This document shows positions 1-5,563 of a DNA stretch of 11,876 nt, one piece after another. The stretch comes from Methanomassiliicoccales archaeon (GTDB taxonomy: Archaea; Thermoplasmatota; Thermoplasmata; Sysuiplasmatales; Sysuiplasmataceae): contig DAHXLZ010000097.1 of NCBI GenBank assembly GCA_027365715.1, positions 1-11,876 of the forward strand, in the 5' to 3' direction. The position numbers and the translations under genes were made by a program. The notes beneath the pieces were generated by a model, which was given only the letters and a program-made list of their open reading frames with translations, was not told where the DNA came from and searched no databases. Position 1 is the stretch's first letter. Every line of letters begins with the position of its first letter.

Positions 1-12
1 TGCCGTTTCCAT
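1..12 (-). CDS. gatA: Probable start of gatA (amidotransferase subunit A), cut by window edge
   Basis: Only four codons (Met-Glu-Thr-Ala) are visible, so the identity rests on context. The minus-strand ATG at 12-10 follows the TGA stop of gatC directly. A purine-rich GAGGGGA inside the last gatC codons sits about 7 nt upstream and could serve as its ribosome-binding site. In archaea and bacteria gatC is commonly followed by gatA, the amidase subunit of the Asp/Glu-tRNA amidotransferase GatCAB. The call is inference; any other downstream gene is possible. Confidence 0.4.
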
Positions 13-267
13 TCAGATTCCCCTCGGCACATTGAGATTCTTGCCATCCCTCGCAGGGAAGTTGGAAACAATGGATTCCGCTTCACCTGCCCTTGAGGTG
101 GAGTCGCCATCCTCCCTCGCAGACTGGCCTGTCTGGTTGACCCGTCTCTGTGCGGGATATCCACGGACGGAAGAAAAGAAATCCAGTATGGCGGTCATTT
201 CTGAAGATAGGCGTTCGGCTTCGGTATCTCCAACACTCAGCATGGCAAGCCGTGCAATCCTCATCAC
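13..267 (-). CDS. gatC: Asp-tRNA(Asn)/Glu-tRNA(Gln) amidotransferase subunit C
   Basis: GatC is the small subunit that wraps around and stabilises GatA in the GatCAB amidotransferase; in archaea this enzyme is mainly linked to turning Asp-tRNA(Asn) into Asn-tRNA(Asn). The sequence shows the family's N-terminal helix (RIARLAML), the amphipathic AILDFFSSV helix, and the C-terminal block REDGD...SNFPARDG...NVPRGI, close to the family pattern RED-V...NAP-DG-F-VP. The conventional start is GTG 267 or ATG 264, giving 83-84 residues. However, codons upstream in the same frame read NISREDV, which is how family members normally begin, and no ATG, GTG or TTG lies between the in-frame TAA (294-292) and 267. 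An ACG at 288-286 is 5 nt downstream of a GGTGAT and may be the real start (13-288). It follows the Lrp gene within about 30 nt, so co-transcription is likely. The family call is firm; the start is not. Confidence 0.85.
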   Translation of the reverse strand: MMRIARLAMLSVGDTEAERLSSEMTAILDFFSSVRGYPAQRRVNQTGQSAREDGDSTSRAGEAESIVSNFPARDGKNLNVPRGI

Positions 268-294
268 ATCTTCTCTACTGATGTTCGTACGTTA

Positions 295-726
295 TCACCT
301 CTTCACAATGCTGAATATTGAGCACGTTTCTGTCCCGCTCACGCCTTCAATGGAGCGGAGTCTGTCTATTACAATGCTGCCAATTTCCTCAAGATTTGCC
401 GCGTGAATTCTCGCTACCATATCCCACCTGCCTGATATGAGGTAGAGTTCCTCCACTCCGGGAATGCCTGCAATTCTCTTTGCCACATCGCGCTGGGATG
501 CTGTACCGGGCATGAACGATATAAACACGAAAGCCGAGTGTGATTCGCCAATCTTGCTCTCATCAACCTCAACTGTGTAGCGCTTAATGACGCCGCCACC
601 TTCAAGCCTGGAAATTCTCAGCCTGGCTGTGCTGCGGCCGATGCCGAGTTTCGATGCGATGATGGAAACTGGCATCCTTGCATTCTGTCTTAAAATGGAG
701 AGCAGTTCGTTATCTTTTTTGTCCAA
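295..726 (-). CDS. Lrp/AsnC-family transcriptional regulator
   Basis: The 143-residue length is typical for a one-HTH, one-RAM Lrp/AsnC protein. Residues 4-50 form the AsnC-type winged helix (DNELLSILRQNARMP, recognition helix around RSTARLRISRLE, wing GGGVIKRY). Residues 63-138 are the RAM ligand-binding and oligomerisation domain, with the SGRWD turn at 98-102 and the closing IEGVSGTET at 126-134. Such proteins bind DNA as dimers or octamers and often sense amino acids. The start is TTG 726-724, since an in-frame TAA lies two codons upstream. A TATA-like element about 20-26 nt upstream suggests a leaderless mRNA. The gene leads an operon with gatC and probably gatA, so it may control, or respond to, amino-acid supply for aminoacyl-tRNA formation. 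That role is inferred from position only; the ligand is unknown. Confidence 0.9.
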   Translation of the reverse strand: MDKKDNELLSILRQNARMPVSIIASKLGIGRSTARLRISRLEGGGVIKRYTVEVDESKIGESHSAFVFISFMPGTASQRDVAKRIAGIPGVEELYLISGRWDMVARIHAANLEEIGSIVIDRLRSIEGVSGTETCSIFSIVKR

Positions 727-744
727 TGTTTAACCAACCCGTCG

Positions 745-752
745 TAATATTT
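745..752 (-). promoter_or_regulatory. TATA-like element of the lrp-gatC operon
   Basis: Read on the minus strand this is AAATATTA, preceded by CCG and centred about 23 nt upstream of the TTG start at 726. In archaea the TATA box centre lies about 26 nt before the transcription start, so the transcript would begin at or next to the start codon. No Shine-Dalgarno is visible before that TTG, which agrees with leaderless initiation. Confidence 0.45.
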
Positions 753-803
753 CGGCCATGTAATACAATATGAGCCGTTTGACGGCCAGAATATAGCAAA
801 AGG

Positions 804-815
804 TAATTAATATTA
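804..815 (+). promoter_or_regulatory. TATA-box region of the tRNA-Asn gene
   Basis: TAATTAATATTA is the most AT-rich stretch before the tRNA and is centred about 37 nt upstream of its first base. With the usual TATA-to-start spacing, transcription would begin near 835, leaving a short 5' leader for RNase P to remove. Confidence 0.45.
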
Positions 816-845
816 GTGGCCTCTGTTTCAGGCAGCACAGAAGAT

Positions 846-917
846 GGCTCCGTAGTCCAATGGGCAAGATATCTGGCTGTTAACCAGGTGATGACCGTTC
901 GAATCGGTCCGGAGCCG
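846..917 (+). tRNA. tRNA-Asn (anticodon GTT), no intron, CCA not encoded
   Basis: A complete cloverleaf folds. The acceptor stem is GGCTCCG (846-852) with CGGAGCC (910-916) and discriminator G917. The D arm spans 855-871 with a short stem GTC/GAT (one G-U pair) and loop containing GGG. The anticodon stem is TCTGG/CCAGG (872-876, 884-888) around loop CTGTTAA, whose anticodon GTT reads AAC/AAU. The variable loop is TGAT. The T stem is GACCG/CGGTC with loop TTCGAAT (898-904). The bases after 917 are CGTGG, so CCA must be added by the nucleotidyltransferase. The gene sits divergently from the lrp-gatC operon, which is notable because archaeal GatCAB works on tRNA-Asn. No T-rich terminator is evident downstream. 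Confidence 0.95.
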
Positions 918-1085
918 CGTGGAACAAAGAGCACGCCGGCCCTGTAATGAAAAGAGCAGAGCCGGGAGATGGAAGTGAGCTGAAACCGATGGCCAAGATT
1001 CCATTGTTCCCTCTTAAAGCGTTTATCCCCTTCCTGCGTTTTATAACACGCGCGTATTTAATTCAATTACCGCTGATTGTAGTTG

Positions 1086-1093
1086 TATAAATA
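1086..1093 (+). promoter_or_regulatory. TATA box of the TrmB-like gene
   Basis: TATAAATA is a near-consensus archaeal TATA box. Transcription would start near 1115, giving about a 40-nt leader before ATG 1155. Two further TATA-like stretches lie upstream (TTATAAC at 1041-1047 and TATTTAAT from 1055) on either side of the palindrome ACGCGCGT (1048-1055). The box also argues against the open frame's TTG at 1083 as a real start. Confidence 0.6.
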
Positions 1094-1154
1094 CGAGAAG
1101 GCCGATTTAAGTTTGTGCCTGAAAGAGGTAAATGCGCCAGAGCGGGGATTGAAA

Positions 1155-1988
1155 ATGGATGAACAAGGATCCATTTCGCTTGACAGACTTGGCCTCACCT
1201 CGTATGAAAAGCAGCTCGTTTCCTCCATGGTAGCCGGAGGCCGCGAGTCCATTAACTACAGAGAGGCAATGAACATTTCCAATGTACCCTATGGCAAAGT
1301 TCACACCACTCTCAATTCGCTTGAAGAAAAGGGGTTCCTGGAGGAGGCTGGGGGAAGGCCCAAACGGTATCGGCTGAGACCGATTGGGGATGTGATAGAA
1401 GATTATCTTGTTAAGCCTCTGCTCACGGAACTCTTCGGTTTTCCAGGGGATGGTGACAGCACATTCAGGAACATCTGGATAAGGGAAGTATGCTCCGCCA
1501 TTCCAGTCATAACTGTTGACCACGAGCAGACTGAACCGCCAATCACCATGCTGTCAGGGATAGAAGAAATCAGAAAGGCACAGATCAAAGAATTGATGAA
1601 GGCAAAGGAGGAGGTGCTGATCTGCTTTCCAAGGGGAAATTTCCTTGACAGGAAATTCACTGACTACCTTTACGATGGCAATAACACCAGGCTGGAGATC
1701 ATCAGTGCATTCAATCCGATAGAACTCATGAAACATACTTTTCAGTCACAGGCCAGAGAGATAGCTGATATGCTCAGCAATGAAGGAGTGAGGTCGAGAA
1801 TACACTTCTTCATCAATCCGAACGTCGTGGAAAGGTTCATGGTCGTAGATGGCGCGTTTGCAGCAATCGGGAGTGACATATCGCCTGTGCTTGCACACAT
1901 TTACTCCCGGCAGCACTGCTCAGAATTGAGAAATAGATTCATGGAACTGAAGAAGGATTCCAGGGAAATCGATCTTGCGCCGAGATGA
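1155..1988 (+). CDS. TrmB-family transcriptional regulator (HTH plus sugar-sensor-like C-terminal domain)
   Basis: This is 277 residues from ATG 1155. The open frame extends back to TTG 1083, but that overlaps a strong TATA box, and GCGGGGATT precedes ATG 1155. Residues 14-77 are a TrmB-type winged helix: LTSYEKQLVSSMV, then NISNVPYGKVHTTLNSLEEKG as helix-turn-helix, then GGRPKRYRLRP as the wing. Residues 80-100 look like a linker helix. Residues 135-265 resemble the TrmB C-terminal domain, related to the phospholipase-D fold: EEVLICFPRGNF near 152-163, LEIISAF at 180-186 and RFMVVDGAFAAIGSD at 227-241. No catalytic HKD motif is seen, so a regulatory role is expected. Archaeal TrmB proteins control sugar uptake and central carbon genes, but the effector here is unknown. 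The gene stands alone; the next plus-strand gene has its own promoter. Confidence 0.85.
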   Translation: MDEQGSISLDRLGLTSYEKQLVSSMVAGGRESINYREAMNISNVPYGKVHTTLNSLEEKGFLEEAGGRPKRYRLRPIGDVIEDYLVKPLLTELFGFPGDGDSTFRNIWIREVCSAIPVITVDHEQTEPPITMLSGIEEIRKAQIKELMKAKEEVLICFPRGNFLDRKFTDYLYDGNNTRLEIISAFNPIELMKHTFQSQAREIADMLSNEGVRSRIHFFINPNVVERFMVVDGAFAAIGSDISPVLAHIYSRQHCSELRNRFMELKKDSREIDLAPR

Positions 1989-2051
1989 TTCCCCGTTGCT
2001 TTGCCTCTGCATAGCTGAAAAAAGGGCCGCTCTGACAGTTTACGGAATCGC

Positions 2052-2064
2052 AAAAATTTAATCA
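2052..2064 (+). promoter_or_regulatory. TATA-box candidate for the epimerase gene
   Basis: AAAAATTTAATCA is an AT-rich element in otherwise mixed sequence, centred about 55 nt upstream of the epimerase ATG at 2113. A start near 2084-2087 would follow, at the head of a nine-codon reading frame (2087-2116) that overlaps the epimerase ATG. A second, weaker TTTAAT at 2083-2088 would instead give a nearly leaderless epimerase mRNA. The sequence does not decide between them. Confidence 0.35.
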
Positions 2065-2112
2065 TAGCGGCGCAGGAAGACCTTTAATGATAGTTACGCA
2101 ATCCACAGAGGG

Positions 2113-2994
2113 ATGAAGGAAAAGATTTTCATAACAGGCATCTGCGGCTTCATAGGGGGCCATCTTGCCGCCGAGGCCATCAGACAGGGATACAGCGTTG
2201 CGGGTCTTGCTCATTGCGGAAAGCCTGTTCCGGATGCTTCGGTGACTGTTGGTGACATCAGGGATCGCGACCTGGTGCGCAGGGCTTCTGAAGGAGCAGA
2301 TTATTTTATTCACCTTGCCGCAGTAACATCAAACCTTGAATTCGAGTCTAAGACAGATTACAGTTTTGATGTGAATGTAGGTGGTTTTTTTTCAGCAATT
2401 GAGGCTGCGACAGTAAACAGATCCAAAAAATTTCTCTATGCCTCCAGCGCTGCCATCTATATCGATTCGTTTTCGGAGAAAAGCGTGATACCGTTCAATG
2501 CTCAAAAAAATCATTACGCGAAGACAAAAATGATGAATGAAATGATTGCGGAATCATACGCAGAAGTGCGCGGCAATCATACTCTGGGATTGCGCTTCTT
2601 CAACGTCTTCGGTCCGGGAGAAAATGACAAGGGAAATTATGCGAGCATCATTTCACAGTTCTTATCCGCTTCAAAGCAGGGACAGAAACTGGTCATATAT
2701 GGAGATGGAAGCCAGTCGAGGGATTTCATCCATGTAAGTGATGTTGCGAAGGTGGTCCTCAAACTGATGAAGTCAGGGGCAACTGGCGTCATTAACACAG
2801 GCACAGGCAACGCGATATCATATGAGGAGATTGCTGATGCAATCGACAGTGGAAATAAGACACACGTCAGGAATCCGCTCGCCAGCTACCAGTATCTCAC
2901 AATGGCCGACATATCCAGGCTCAAGCAGGAGATTGGCGAGCACGTTTTCATTGATGTGCATGAAGGCTTGAAGACAATGACACAGGGAAGTTGA
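2113..2994 (+). CDS. NAD-dependent sugar-nucleotide epimerase/dehydratase (extended SDR, GalE-like)
   Basis: The 293-residue protein has all the hallmarks of an extended short-chain dehydrogenase/reductase acting on NDP-sugars. The Rossmann motif TGICGFIG is at 8-15, GDIRD at 47-51 (adenine pocket), HLAA at 67-70, the catalytic serine region YASSAAIY at 109-116, and the catalytic pair Y135-xxx-K139 in HYAKTK. RFFNVFGPGE at 161-170 and GDGSQSRDFIHVSD at 197-210 are substrate-binding loops of UDP-glucose/GDP-mannose epimerases and dehydratases. It probably inverts or dehydrates a nucleotide sugar for glycoconjugate synthesis in the cytosol; the exact substrate cannot be read. It is slightly shorter than the usual 310-340 residues, mainly in the C-terminal region. 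The start at ATG 2113 is supported by the Rossmann motif eight residues in. A run of eight T (2385-2392) lies inside the coding strand. The gene converges on the NifX-like gene. Confidence 0.88.
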   Translation: MKEKIFITGICGFIGGHLAAEAIRQGYSVAGLAHCGKPVPDASVTVGDIRDRDLVRRASEGADYFIHLAAVTSNLEFESKTDYSFDVNVGGFFSAIEAATVNRSKKFLYASSAAIYIDSFSEKSVIPFNAQKNHYAKTKMMNEMIAESYAEVRGNHTLGLRFFNVFGPGENDKGNYASIISQFLSASKQGQKLVIYGDGSQSRDFIHVSDVAKVVLKLMKSGATGVINTGTGNAISYEEIADAIDSGNKTHVRNPLASYQYLTMADISRLKQEIGEHVFIDVHEGLKTMTQGS

Positions 2995-3009
2995 AATGGC
3001 AATGGGCTT

Positions 3010-3043
3010 GCAGGACCGATGCGCCTGCCGGGTTAATCGACCC
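3010..3043. terminator. Two small tandem hairpins between convergent genes
   Basis: GCAGG (3010-3014) can pair with CCTGC (3024-3028), and GGGT (3030-3033) with ACCC (3040-3043). They sit in the 99-nt gap between the converging epimerase and NifX-like genes. No T tract follows on either strand, so terminator function is only a possibility. The rest of the gap shows nothing recognisable. Confidence 0.2.
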
Positions 3044-3093
3044 AGTACAGATTGCATGGTCAAGTGACGCTACTTCGGCGCCGCGCTCTGAGG

Positions 3094-3504
3094 CTATGGC
3101 TGCTGCATGACTGCAGCAGGTTTCACCTGAAGTGATGGTGCAGGAGGTTTGTTCATCGCGTTTATTTTTGCTTCAAAATCATCCAGCCCGAGATTAGCAG
3201 CCCAGTCGATGAGCATACCAGTCAGACCCCTAGCACCGGTAATTAACCTGACATTTGCGGATTTCAGTGCCGAAGCTGTTTCAGGAGAGATGACATCAGA
3301 GACAACCGCATCAACGTTCAATTTCCCTATTACTTCAACCCACTTTTCCGCAGGTGGTGGGGACTGAAAACCCTTCCTGATTTGAGTGAATGAAACAGTG
3401 TCGCCGACTATCTCTGCAATTGTGTAAAATTTGGATGTTTCGAAAACCTCAGACATCGCACTTACCATGCCGTTATCATTGTCCGAAGGAAGCAGAATTC
3501 TCAT
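3094..3504 (-). CDS. NifX/NifB C-terminal-like (dinitrogenase Fe-Mo cofactor family) small protein
   Basis: The protein has 136 residues. The N-terminus MRILLPSDNDNGMVS and EVFETSKFYTIAEI (19-32) match the opening strands of the dinitrogenase iron-molybdenum cofactor biosynthesis family, in which NifX, NafY and NifB tails carry Fe-S or FeMo precursors. Residues 64-108 (VDAVVSDVISPETASAL...VRLITGARGLTGMLIDW) fit the second half of that RNase-H-like fold. The usual glycine-rich turn is less clear, with ISPETA in its place. Residues 119-136 are a Pro/Gln/Ala-rich tail probably outside the fold. Many archaea without nitrogenase carry such stand-alone proteins of unknown role, and no other nif gene is visible here. 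The start is ATG 3504, with AGGTG 9 nt upstream. The gene is divergent from etfB and has its own TATA element. Confidence 0.75.
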   Translation of the reverse strand: MRILLPSDNDNGMVSAMSEVFETSKFYTIAEIVGDTVSFTQIRKGFQSPPPAEKWVEVIGKLNVDAVVSDVISPETASALKSANVRLITGARGLTGMLIDWAANLGLDDFEAKINAMNKPPAPSLQVKPAAVMQQP

Positions 3505-3560
3505 TCAATTCAACACCTGCTGAAACGCATGACAGCCACTGAATAAACAACATGAGACTT

Positions 3561-3569
3561 TACTTAAAT
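3561..3569 (-). promoter_or_regulatory. TATA box of the NifX-like gene
   Basis: On the minus strand this reads TTTAAGTAA, centred about 61 nt before ATG 3504. A start near 3539 would leave a leader of about 35 nt that includes the AGGTG ribosome-binding site at 3518-3514. It shares the 184-nt intergenic region with the divergent etfB promoter. Confidence 0.45.
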
Positions 3570-3648
3570 CTGTCGAGACGAAATGGTCTGTTGCATCCGG
3601 CTTATCTCTGGCAGATTATGTCAACACAGTTCATCACCGGGGGAACGA

Positions 3649-3656
3649 TATTTAAA
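3649..3656 (+). promoter_or_regulatory. TATA box of the etfBA operon
   Basis: TATTTAAA, preceded by the purine-rich GGGAACGA (possible BRE), lies about 37 nt before the TTG start at 3689. Transcription would begin close to 3678, leaving a leader just long enough to hold the GGTGAT ribosome-binding site. Confidence 0.6.
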
Positions 3657-3677
3657 TGAGCCGTCATTACGATTAGT

Positions 3678-3683
3678 GGTGAT
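3678..3683 (+). promoter_or_regulatory. Shine-Dalgarno of etfB (decides the TTG start)
   Basis: GGTGAT is followed by five bases (CCCGT) and then TTG 3689. No ATG or GTG gives the family N-terminus KIVTLVKAVPE, so this site fixes TTG as the start. Confidence 0.7.
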
Positions 3684-3688
3684 CCCGT

Positions 3689-4492
3689 TTGAAGATTGTA
3701 ACTCTCGTAAAAGCAGTGCCTGAAGTGATGAATGTGAGGCTCGCACTGAAAGGCAATGATATAGATCGCTCCGAACTCAATTATGCCATAAACGAACAGG
3801 ATGACTACGCGCTTGAAGAAGCGCTGCAGCTGAAGGAAAAAAACGGCGGCGAAGTTGTTGTGCTGTCCATGGGTGATGAGGCAGGCAGAAAGGGCATTAC
3901 GCAGGTTATAAGGCAGTGCTACGCAAAGGGCGCCGACAGGGGAATTATGCTCCTGGACACCTCGTACAGCGAATGGGATGATGCAGTAAAGGCGAGAATC
4001 GCATCGAAGATTATTTCGACGGAAAAACCTGATCTTGTTGTCGGAGGTTCGCAGTCCTTCGATATGGCAAGCGGCAGATTTGGACCGATGGTTGCAGAGC
4101 TGATTGGGATGCCGCATGCAACGCTGATAACAGCACTCCATACAGTAGACGGCGGCAAAATCAGAGTGCACAGAGATCTTGAGCAGGGAATTCAGGAAAT
4201 TGTTGAGCTGCCATTACCATGTCTGGTGACAACGCAGACCGGAATAAACACGCCAAGATATGCTTCACTGAACAGGATTATCGCTGCCACAAAGAAGGAG
4301 ATAAGCGCACCGAAACTCCAGGATATGCAGATTTCACCGCAGCAGATGTCGGAGTGGAACAGGGTTAAGACGTCGTCGGTGGCTTTTCCGTCTGAAAAGG
4401 GATCCGGCGCAACCTTCCTGGAGGGAAAACCCGAAGAGGAGGCAGCACAGCTGGTGAAACTGCTCCGTGAAAAAGGGCTCATACAGAGGTGA
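3689..4492 (+). CDS. etfB: Electron transfer flavoprotein, beta subunit
   Basis: EtfB pairs with EtfA to form the soluble FAD-containing ETF that takes electrons from acyl-CoA dehydrogenases. The 267 residues match the family length of about 250-265. Diagnostic parts are the start KIVTLVKAVPE, the INEQDDYALEEAL motif (34-46), the nucleotide-fold segments VVVLSMG (56-62) and GADRGIMLLD (81-90), and the beta-subunit signature KPDLVVGGSQSFDMASG..GPMVAELIGMP (113-142). The QGIQEIVELPLPCLVTTQTGIN region (166-187) is likewise typical. The C-terminal helix EEEAAQLVKLLREKGLI (249-265) reaches over EtfA in known structures. Whether the second nucleotide is AMP (classical ETF) or FAD (bifurcating type) cannot be decided by eye. 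The stop TGA lies within the Shine-Dalgarno of etfA, showing translational coupling. Confidence 0.95.
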   Translation: MKIVTLVKAVPEVMNVRLALKGNDIDRSELNYAINEQDDYALEEALQLKEKNGGEVVVLSMGDEAGRKGITQVIRQCYAKGADRGIMLLDTSYSEWDDAVKARIASKIISTEKPDLVVGGSQSFDMASGRFGPMVAELIGMPHATLITALHTVDGGKIRVHRDLEQGIQEIVELPLPCLVTTQTGINTPRYASLNRIIAATKKEISAPKLQDMQISPQQMSEWNRVKTSSVAFPSEKGSGATFLEGKPEEEAAQLVKLLREKGLIQR

Positions 4493-4493
4493 T
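4488..4493 (+). promoter_or_regulatory. Shine-Dalgarno of etfA overlapping the etfB stop
   Basis: GGTGAT contains the TGA stop of etfB (4490-4492) and is followed four bases later by TTG 4498. Because the GTG at 4489 lies inside this site, TTG 4498 is the better start of etfA. Confidence 0.65.
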
Positions 4494-4497
4494 TGCA

Positions 4498-5472
4498 TTG
4501 TCTGAAATACTGGTTGTTGCAGAACAGAGGGAAGGAGTGCTGAAAGATGTTTCGCTGGAAAGTATAGCACTCGCAAGAGAACTCTCTGGTGAAGACTGGA
4601 AGGTAACAGTACTGGCTATGGGGTGTGGTCTGAAGACTGTGGAAGACAGACTTTCCAGGACGCCGGCTGACACACTGCTGATTGCCGATGACCCGATTCT
4701 CAAAGATTACACTTATGATGCATACAGGCATGCACTTAAATCGGTTGTTGAAGAGAGAAAGCCGGATATCATTATTGGCAGCCATTCATCTCTGGGAATG
4801 GATTTCTTCCCCGGGATTTCGATTGCATTGGATATGCCCGTGATTACCGACTGCATACGTGCCGTGAGGAGCGAAAGAACGGTAAGGGCAACAAGACAAC
4901 TCTATGGTGGAAAGATCGAGTGCGAATTTTCAGTGGATGAACGATGCATTCTGACTGTGAGACCGGGAGCAAACCAGCCATGCGGAGAGGGAACAGTTTC
5001 GGCGTCAGCGGTCAAAATAGACTTCAGTGGAGTGAAAACCAGGACAACTGTTACAGGTTACGAAAGGCCGCCCAGAGAGGATGTGGATATAGAGAAAGCC
5101 AAAATCGTCGTTTCTGTGGGACGTGGCATAGAGAAGAAAGAGAATCTCCCGGTATTCGAAGAACTTGTAACGAGTATGGACGGTGCGGTCCTTGCAGGCT
5201 CGCGCCCCGTAATAGACAGCGGCTGGCTTCCGAAGGGCAGACAGGTGGGAGTTTCAGGTAAGACAGTGAAACCGAAACTCTATCTTGCGCTGGGAATCAG
5301 CGGCGCGATACAGCATCTGTCAGGAATGTCGGGCAGCGACTTTATTGTGGCAGTGAACAAGGACAGGGATGCACCAATTTTCAAGGTAGCAAACGTAGGC
5401 GTGGTGGATGATATATTCAAGGTCGTTCCGGCCATCGTTAAGGAACTGAGGAACCAGGCACAGGCAAAATGA
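4498..5472 (+). CDS. etfA: Electron transfer flavoprotein, alpha subunit
   Basis: EtfA carries the catalytic FAD of ETF. From TTG 4498 it has 324 residues and begins MSEILVVAEQREG, as family members do. The frame could extend to GTG 4489, but that codon lies inside the Shine-Dalgarno. Residues 1-190 are the N-terminal domain that contacts EtfB (RKPDIIIGSHSSLGMDFFPGISIALDMP at 87-114, VRPGANQP at 154-161). Residues 203-320 are the FAD domain: VVSVGRGI (204-211), GSRPVIDSGWLPKGRQVGVSG (234-254), the FAD signature LYLALGISGAIQHL (261-274), IVAVNKDRDAPIF (283-295) and GVVDDIFKVVP (301-311). All flavin-contact regions look intact. It is co-transcribed with etfB; the likely electron donor is the acyl-CoA dehydrogenase encoded 0.9 kb downstream. 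Confidence 0.95.
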   Translation: MSEILVVAEQREGVLKDVSLESIALARELSGEDWKVTVLAMGCGLKTVEDRLSRTPADTLLIADDPILKDYTYDAYRHALKSVVEERKPDIIIGSHSSLGMDFFPGISIALDMPVITDCIRAVRSERTVRATRQLYGGKIECEFSVDERCILTVRPGANQPCGEGTVSASAVKIDFSGVKTRTTVTGYERPPREDVDIEKAKIVVSVGRGIEKKENLPVFEELVTSMDGAVLAGSRPVIDSGWLPKGRQVGVSGKTVKPKLYLALGISGAIQHLSGMSGSDFIVAVNKDRDAPIFKVANVGVVDDIFKVVPAIVKELRNQAQAK

Positions 5473-5530
5473 TAGCGTTTCACACCAGGACGCCGATAAC
5501 TCTCAGACAATACTCCGTATCATTGTGAAA

Positions 5531-5553
5531 CTTATTTAGCGACACAAGTCGCT
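5531..5553 (+). promoter_or_regulatory. TATA-like element with adjacent perfect inverted repeat before the DinB-like gene
   Basis: CTTATTTA (5531-5538) lies about 30 nt upstream of ATG 5564, fitting a promoter with a very short leader. Immediately after it, AGCGAC (5538-5543) and GTCGCT (5548-5553) form a perfect 6-bp inverted repeat separated by ACAA. Its place between the TATA box and the start would suit a repressor operator or a small 5' hairpin. Confidence 0.45.
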
Positions 5554-5563
5554 CAGTGAGAGC

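Noticed and set aside
846..917. tRNA-Asn as an integration site for a mobile element
   Set aside because: No repeated copy of the tRNA 3' end, no integrase and no phage- or plasmid-like genes are visible in the window.
949..995. Possible C/D-box small RNA after the tRNA (GTAATGA ... CTGA)
   Set aside because: The C-box candidate lacks the essential G of RUGAUGA (it has A), so the kink-turn would not form, and no convincing internal C'/D' boxes are seen.
1083..1154. N-terminal extension of the TrmB-like protein from TTG 1083
   Set aside because: The TTG is immediately followed by the TATA box TATAAATA, no ribosome-binding site precedes it, and the extra 24 residues add nothing to the family fit.
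3602..4171. Long minus-strand open frame (189 codons) opposite etfB
   Set aside because: It is antisense to a confident etfB gene, is rich in Cys and His without any recognisable family pattern, and has no promoter or ribosome-binding site.
4489..4497. GTG 4489 as the start of etfA
   Set aside because: This GTG lies inside the GGTGAT Shine-Dalgarno and overlaps the etfB stop; TTG 4498 has correct spacing and gives the usual N-terminus.
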